This document shows positions 5,426-8,698 of a stretch of DNA of 8,698 nt, piece after piece. This stretch comes from Dysgonamonadaceae bacterium (GTDB lineage Bacteria; Bacteroidota; Bacteroidia; Bacteroidales; Azobacteroidaceae): NCBI GenBank assembly GCA_031260235.1, contig JAIRKG010000085.1:1-8698 (forward strand). The letters are read 5' to 3'. The notes under the pieces are model-generated. The model saw only the letters and a list, made by a program, of their open reading frames with translations, was not told where the DNA came from and did no database searches. Both the position numbers and the translations under genes were made by a program. Position 1 is the stretch's first letter. Every line of letters begins with the position of its first letter.

Positions 5426-6485
5426 AGTGTTTAACATGATTTTCTATTATTTGAGCGAACAATTTTTCCTGTTCGGGTTCAAATACCACCGCTATCGGTA
5501 TGTAGTAGATCAAATCCTTTATTTCTTCCGGAATATGAGGATTATGTATCAGCCGCACAGCATCTTTTTCGGAAGTGATTATCAATTTATTTGTATTTTG
5601 TATTCTATTAAAATTTTCCGTTATCTTCAAAATGTCTTTCCTGCTAAAATCGTGATGATCGGGATAAATCATAGTTTGTAATCCGGATGTATATTTTTCG
5701 ATATATCGAATCAAATCTTCGGGAGATGCCAGACCGGCAAGCAGAAGAACCGAATAAGACGCCTCGCGCAACCGTTCCATACTTTCTTTTTGCGTGGAAT
5801 TTTCTTTTGGGAAAACAGGCAACAAACTCCGATAAGCCAACTGAGAATTGATAATCGGGAATTGATAATTCCGTAATTCGTAATTTGTAATTCGTAATTT
5901 ATTATTGTATTTTGTAAAAATAATAAGGTCTGCCCGTTTTACATTTTTCGCCGGTTCGCGCAAGCGGCCTGCCGGCAAGAGACAGTCTTCATAAAACGGT
6001 CTGCGACTGTCGGATAATAAGATGGAGAACGAAGGTTTTACGTAACGGTGCTGAAAAGCGTCGTCCAGCAAAATCACATCGGGCTTTGGGGATTTCGTGG
6101 CATACAGCAAATTGCGGATTCCCCGCCGGCGGTTGGAATCGACCGCTACAATGATTTCCGGAAATTTCCGATAAATTTGATAAGGCTCGTCGCCGATACT
6201 GCGGTTGTCGGCATGTCCGTCGGCGAGGACAAAACCGCGCGTCTTCCGTTTATATCCTCTGCTCAGGACGGCAACTCCGTATTTTGGACTTAGCATCCGG
6301 ATTAAATATTCCGTATGAGGCGTTTTCCCTGTTCCGCCAATCGCAAGATTTCCGATAGAAATCACCGGAACGTCAAACTTTTCGACCGGAAGAATTTCCC
6401 AGTCGAAAAGTTTATTCCTGACCCAAACTCCCATGCCATAGAGCCACGAAAGAGGAAGTAGCGTTTTATTTATCATTGAAAGCAT
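5418..6485 (-). CDS. lpxK: LpxK tetraacyldisaccharide 4'-kinase with embedded repeat tract
   Basis: LpxK is a peripheral inner-membrane kinase that phosphorylates the 4' position of the disaccharide lipid A precursor, a late step of the Raetz pathway. The 355-residue product has the N-terminal membrane-associating helix (LLPLSWLYGMGVWVRNKLF), the Walker A loop GNLAIGGTGKTP (45-56), LSRGYKRKT (74-82), IGDEP (97-101) with the family's catalytic Asp at 99, and DDAFQHRYV (141-149). LLPAGRLREP (169-178), PDHHDF (275-280) and TSEKDAVRL (304-312) follow. The region after LIIFTK (187-192), normally a variable segment of ordinary sequence, is here encoded by a tandem-repeat tract (residues 196-214, KLRITNYELR then NYQFPIINS) that keeps the frame. 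The start could be 6485 or the ATG at 6476 (MINKTLLPLS); both lie downstream of a good -7 element. Its own promoter suggests expression apart from uvrB. Confidence 0.95.
   Translation of the reverse strand: MLSMINKTLLPLSWLYGMGVWVRNKLFDWEILPVEKFDVPVISIGNLAIGGTGKTPHTEYLIRMLSPKYGVAVLSRGYKRKTRGFVLADGHADNRSIGDEPYQIYRKFPEIIVAVDSNRRRGIRNLLYATKSPKPDVILLDDAFQHRYVKPSFSILLSDSRRPFYEDCLLPAGRLREPAKNVKRADLIIFTKYNNKLRITNYELRNYQFPIINSQLAYRSLLPVFPKENSTQKESMERLREASYSVLLLAGLASPEDLIRYIEKYTSGLQTMIYPDHHDFSRKDILKITENFNRIQNTNKLIITSEKDAVRLIHNPHIPEEIKDLIYYIPIAVVFEPEQEKLFAQIIENHVKHFI
5845..5899. repeat. Heptamer and 14-base-period repeat tract inside lpxK
   Basis: On the plus strand 5872-5899 is four consecutive heptamers of CGTAATT (the third begins with T and is otherwise identical). 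Immediately beside it, GAATTGATAAT occurs at 5845-5855 and 5859-5869, with a period of 14. Both blocks are of the AATTACG / AATTATCAATT type often seen between genes in Bacteroidetes and cyanobacteria. Here they lie wholly within the lpxK reading frame. Three heptamers equal seven codons, which gives the NYELRIT-style periodic peptide. Confidence 0.85.
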
Positions 6486-6523
6486 GCCTTCTTTTCGATT
6501 CGCTTAAATCTTAAATTGCGCGG

Positions 6524-6531
6524 CAAAGATA
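6524..6531 (-). promoter_or_regulatory. Probable lpxK promoter -7 element
   Basis: Read on the minus strand this is TATCTTTG, a full TAnnTTTG match identical to the nfeD -7 element. It is 38 bases upstream of the lpxK ATG and 40 bases past the uvrB stop. No clear TTTG lies 19-21 bases further upstream. Transcription would start near 6518. It suggests lpxK can be transcribed independently of uvrB. Confidence 0.6.
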
Positions 6532-6571
6532 ATGATTTATACGTAAATAAGACGCTTTGGGCTATCGAGCA

Positions 6572-8593
6572 TCACGCCCCTGGCGGCGCGGGCGTCGACA
6601 AAATCTCCTCTAATTTCATCAGTTCGTCACGATATTGCGCCGCTTCCAAGAACTCCAGTTTTTTGGCTGCATCAAGCATCCTTTTTTTTGTCAGGGCAAT
6701 TGCCTTTTCCAAATCGGGTTTCGTCATGTAGCGGACAAGCGGTTCGGCGGCGATGTTTGCTGTTTCTTTTTCGAGACAAGCTTTCGGTTCGGTTTTATAT
6801 TCCTTTATCAAGGCTGACGAGGTGTTTTTGACGATTTGCTGAGGCGTGATACCGTGCTGTTCGTTGTACAGCAACTGTTTTTCACGTCTTCGCTGAGTTT
6901 CATCAATGGTTTTCCGCATACTTTCCGTAATCATGTCAGCGTAAAAAATTACCTTCCCGTTGATGTTGCGGGCTGCACGTCCCGCCGTTTGTGTCAATGA
7001 ACGGTGGGAGCGTAAAAAGCCTTCTTTATCTGCGTCAAGAATAGCCACGAGCGAAACTTCCGGCAAATCAAGCCCTTCCCGCAAAAGATTCACTCCGATA
7101 AGTACGTCGAAATGCCCTTGCCGTAACTTTTCCATAATTTCGATACGTTCCAGCGTCTCTACGTCGGAATGAATATATGCCGTGTTAATATCAAAACGGG
7201 TAAAATAGTCGTTCAGTTCTTCCGCCATTCTTTTGGTGAGTGTAGTAACCAGCGTCCGCTCCCTTCGTTTGGTTCGCAGACGGATTTCTTCCATCAAATC
7301 GTCAATCTGGTTCAGGCTTGGACGGATTTCAATTTCAGGATCAAGCAATCCGGTTGGGCGAATAACTTGTTCCACAACAACACCGTCGCTCATTTTCAAC
7401 TCAAAATCGGCGGGGGTCGCGCTCACAAAAATCTTTTGTTGCGTAAGCGATTCGAACTCGTCGAAAGTCAACGGACGATTGTCGAGAGCCGCCGGAAGTC
7501 TGAAACCATATTCAACCAAATTAATCTTTCGCGAATGGTCGCCGCCATACATGGCATGTATTTGCGGAATGGTTACATGACTTTCGTCAATGACGGTCAA
7601 AAAATCTTTCGGGAAATAGTCTATCAAACAGAATGGGCGGCTACTTGGCGGACGTCCGTCAAAGTAGCGGGAATAATTTTCAATTCCGGAGCAATGGCCT
7701 AATTCCCGAATCATTTCCAAATCATATGTAACTCTTTCGTAAAGCCTTTTGGCTTTATCTGACTGTCCGTCGTCTTTGAAAAACCGTACCCTTTCGTTCA
7801 AATCCCGATCAATTTCTCCAATAGCCGAATTGATTCGTTCACGAGTTGTAACAAAAATAGTGGCGGGATAAACGGAATATTGGTCGAAATGATTAACAGG
7901 GCTGCCCGTCAGCGGGTTGAATGTGTAAATATCTTCGATTTCATCACCCCAAAACAACACCCGCAATGCCAAATCGTCATGAGTCAGGTAAACATCAACC
8001 GTATCGCCCTGCACCCGAAATTTGCCTCTTGTAAATTCAATTTGATTTCGCGAATACAAACTATTGACTAATCTTTTCAGAAAGGCATTGCGCGCCAAAA
8101 TTTCTCCTTTCCGGACAGTAACTACATTTTCCTTGAAATCTTCGGGATTGCCTATGCCGTACAAACAGGATACGGACGACACGATAATCACATCTTTCCT
8201 GCCCGACAAAAGGGCGGATGTTGCCGAAAGCCTGAGTTTTTCGATTTCTCCGTTGATTGCCAAATCTTTTTCGATATACGTATTCGTTGAAGGAATATAA
8301 GCTTCCGGCTGGTAGTAATCGTAATAGGAAACAAAGTATTCCACAGCGTTTTTCGGGAAAAAGTGTTTAAATTCGGCATATAATTGAGCAGCCAATGTTT
8401 TGTTGTGGCTCAAAACCAATGTTGGTTTATTCAATTCCTCAATTACGTTGGCTATGGTAAAAGTTTTTCCCGAACCGGTCACACCAAGCAATGCCTGGTA
8501 AGGTATTCCCTGCTTCACGCCTGCAACCAGCGCTTTGATAGCTTCCGGTTGGTCGCCGGTCGGCCGATAGTCCGAAATTAATTGAAAGTCCAT
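6572..8593 (-). CDS. uvrB: UvrB, excinuclease ABC subunit B
   Basis: UvrB is the damage-verifying helicase-like subunit of nucleotide excision repair; it is loaded by UvrA and recruits UvrC. The 673-residue product matches the usual family length. In order it shows the N-terminal DYRPTGDQPEAI, Walker A GVTGSGKT (37-44), the damage-probing beta-hairpin (YYDYYQPEAYIPSTNTY, about 90-106), DESH (336-339), and FVSATP (389-394). VNLLREGLDLPEVSLVAILDADKEGF follows (501-526, listed here as a motif region), then the arginine-finger motif GRAARN (538-543). The C-terminal UVR domain that contacts UvrC spans about 627-664. The start at 8593 (MDFQLISDYR) is chosen over an in-frame ATG twelve codons upstream (8629), since the family starts here and the longer start would leave almost no room for a leader after the promoter at 8640-8671. 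uvrA and uvrC are not in the window. Confidence 0.97.
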   Translation of the reverse strand: MDFQLISDYRPTGDQPEAIKALVAGVKQGIPYQALLGVTGSGKTFTIANVIEELNKPTLVLSHNKTLAAQLYAEFKHFFPKNAVEYFVSYYDYYQPEAYIPSTNTYIEKDLAINGEIEKLRLSATSALLSGRKDVIIVSSVSCLYGIGNPEDFKENVVTVRKGEILARNAFLKRLVNSLYSRNQIEFTRGKFRVQGDTVDVYLTHDDLALRVLFWGDEIEDIYTFNPLTGSPVNHFDQYSVYPATIFVTTRERINSAIGEIDRDLNERVRFFKDDGQSDKAKRLYERVTYDLEMIRELGHCSGIENYSRYFDGRPPSSRPFCLIDYFPKDFLTVIDESHVTIPQIHAMYGGDHSRKINLVEYGFRLPAALDNRPLTFDEFESLTQQKIFVSATPADFELKMSDGVVVEQVIRPTGLLDPEIEIRPSLNQIDDLMEEIRLRTKRRERTLVTTLTKRMAEELNDYFTRFDINTAYIHSDVETLERIEIMEKLRQGHFDVLIGVNLLREGLDLPEVSLVAILDADKEGFLRSHRSLTQTAGRAARNINGKVIFYADMITESMRKTIDETQRRREKQLLYNEQHGITPQQIVKNTSSALIKEYKTEPKACLEKETANIAAEPLVRYMTKPDLEKAIALTKKRMLDAAKKLEFLEAAQYRDELMKLEEILSTPAPPGA

Positions 8594-8639
8594 GTATAAT
8601 CGTTCAAAAAACCAATAACCCCATTGCAAATGACAAGTA

Positions 8640-8671
8640 CAAAAGTATATGAAAATCCTGCCAAGTACAAA
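8640..8671 (-). promoter_or_regulatory. Bacteroidetes-type promoter of uvrB
   Basis: On the minus strand TTTG (8671-8668), exactly 20 bases, then TACTTTTG (8647-8640) is a full consensus match with the same spacing as the nfeD promoter. Transcription should begin near 8634, about 40 bases before the uvrB ATG. The outermost base of the -33 element is also the last base of the inverted repeat copy at 8671-8698. Confidence 0.8.
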
Positions 8672-8698
8672 TTAATCCTGCGGGGGAAGTCTCCCCCC
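8671..8698. repeat. GC-rich hairpin repeat element, copy 2 (cut by window end)
   Basis: All 28 bases (ATTAATCCTGCGGGGGAAGT then CTCCCCCC) are the exact reverse complement of 853-880, and the match stops at 8670. Because identity runs to the last base of the window, the element probably continues outside. Both copies have the same orientation relative to the nearby gene: CCCCCGCAGGATTAAT reads toward nfeD on one side and toward uvrB on the other. Confidence 0.85.

Noticed and set aside
7169..7702. 177-codon open frame on the plus strand opposite uvrB
   Set aside because: It is the antisense shadow of a strongly conserved uvrB region and has no recognisable domain or promoter.
998..8593. A novel defence or mobile gene system made of the nfeD, tsaBE, recJ, lpxK and uvrB cluster
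   Set aside because: All are recognisable core genes in at least four transcription units with conflicting directions. RecJ and UvrB can occur near defence loci, but here they carry standard housekeeping architectures and no defence partner.
8594..8629. Longer uvrB start at 8629
   Set aside because: UvrB begins at MDFQLISDYR; the extra twelve residues are not family-like and the upstream ATG would lie only about 5 bases after the predicted start of transcription.

Overview
The window looks like chromosomal DNA from a Gram-negative member of the Bacteroidota, most likely an uncultured Bacteroidales. Four things point there. The first gene ends in a type IX secretion (T9SS) C-terminal sorting domain. 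The clear promoters have the Bacteroidetes form (TTTG, about 20 bases, TAnnTTTG). Start codons are preceded by A-rich stretches rather than Shine-Dalgarno sites. LpxK implies a lipid A outer membrane. I see no tRNA, rRNA, CRISPR array, transposase, phage gene or defence system.

Layout. Positions 1-333 hold the 3' end of a secreted or surface Ig-like protein, closed by a strong intrinsic terminator (359-394). Positions 395-923 are non-coding and packed with repeats: six imperfect-palindrome units (402-742) plus fragments to 780, a 23-base tandem duplication inside an 8-base inverted repeat (440-501), and a GC-rich multi-hairpin element (786-880). Then come six housekeeping genes: nfeD-type membrane protease (+), tsaB and tsaE (-, one operon), recJ (+), lpxK (-) and uvrB (-). 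nfeD and tsaB converge with a 17-bp gap, tsaE and recJ diverge, and recJ and lpxK converge with an 8-bp overlap. lpxK and uvrB lie in the same direction, and lpxK has its own promoter-like element.

Functions. TsaE and TsaB belong to the t6A37 tRNA modification pathway. RecJ (single-strand 5'-3' exonuclease) and UvrB (nucleotide excision repair) handle DNA damage but are not co-transcribed. LpxK phosphorylates the lipid A precursor. The NfeD-type protein is a membrane-bound ClpP-class protease. I read this as ordinary core genome, not a dedicated gene system.

The unusual material is the repeats. The last 28 bases of the window are a perfect reverse complement of 853-880, so an inverted repeat brackets the six-gene block and abuts the uvrB promoter. 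The palindromic units differ in their cores but keep those cores self-complementary. A heptanucleotide repeat tract of a kind normally intergenic lies in frame inside lpxK. TsaB has a clearly non-canonical core motif.
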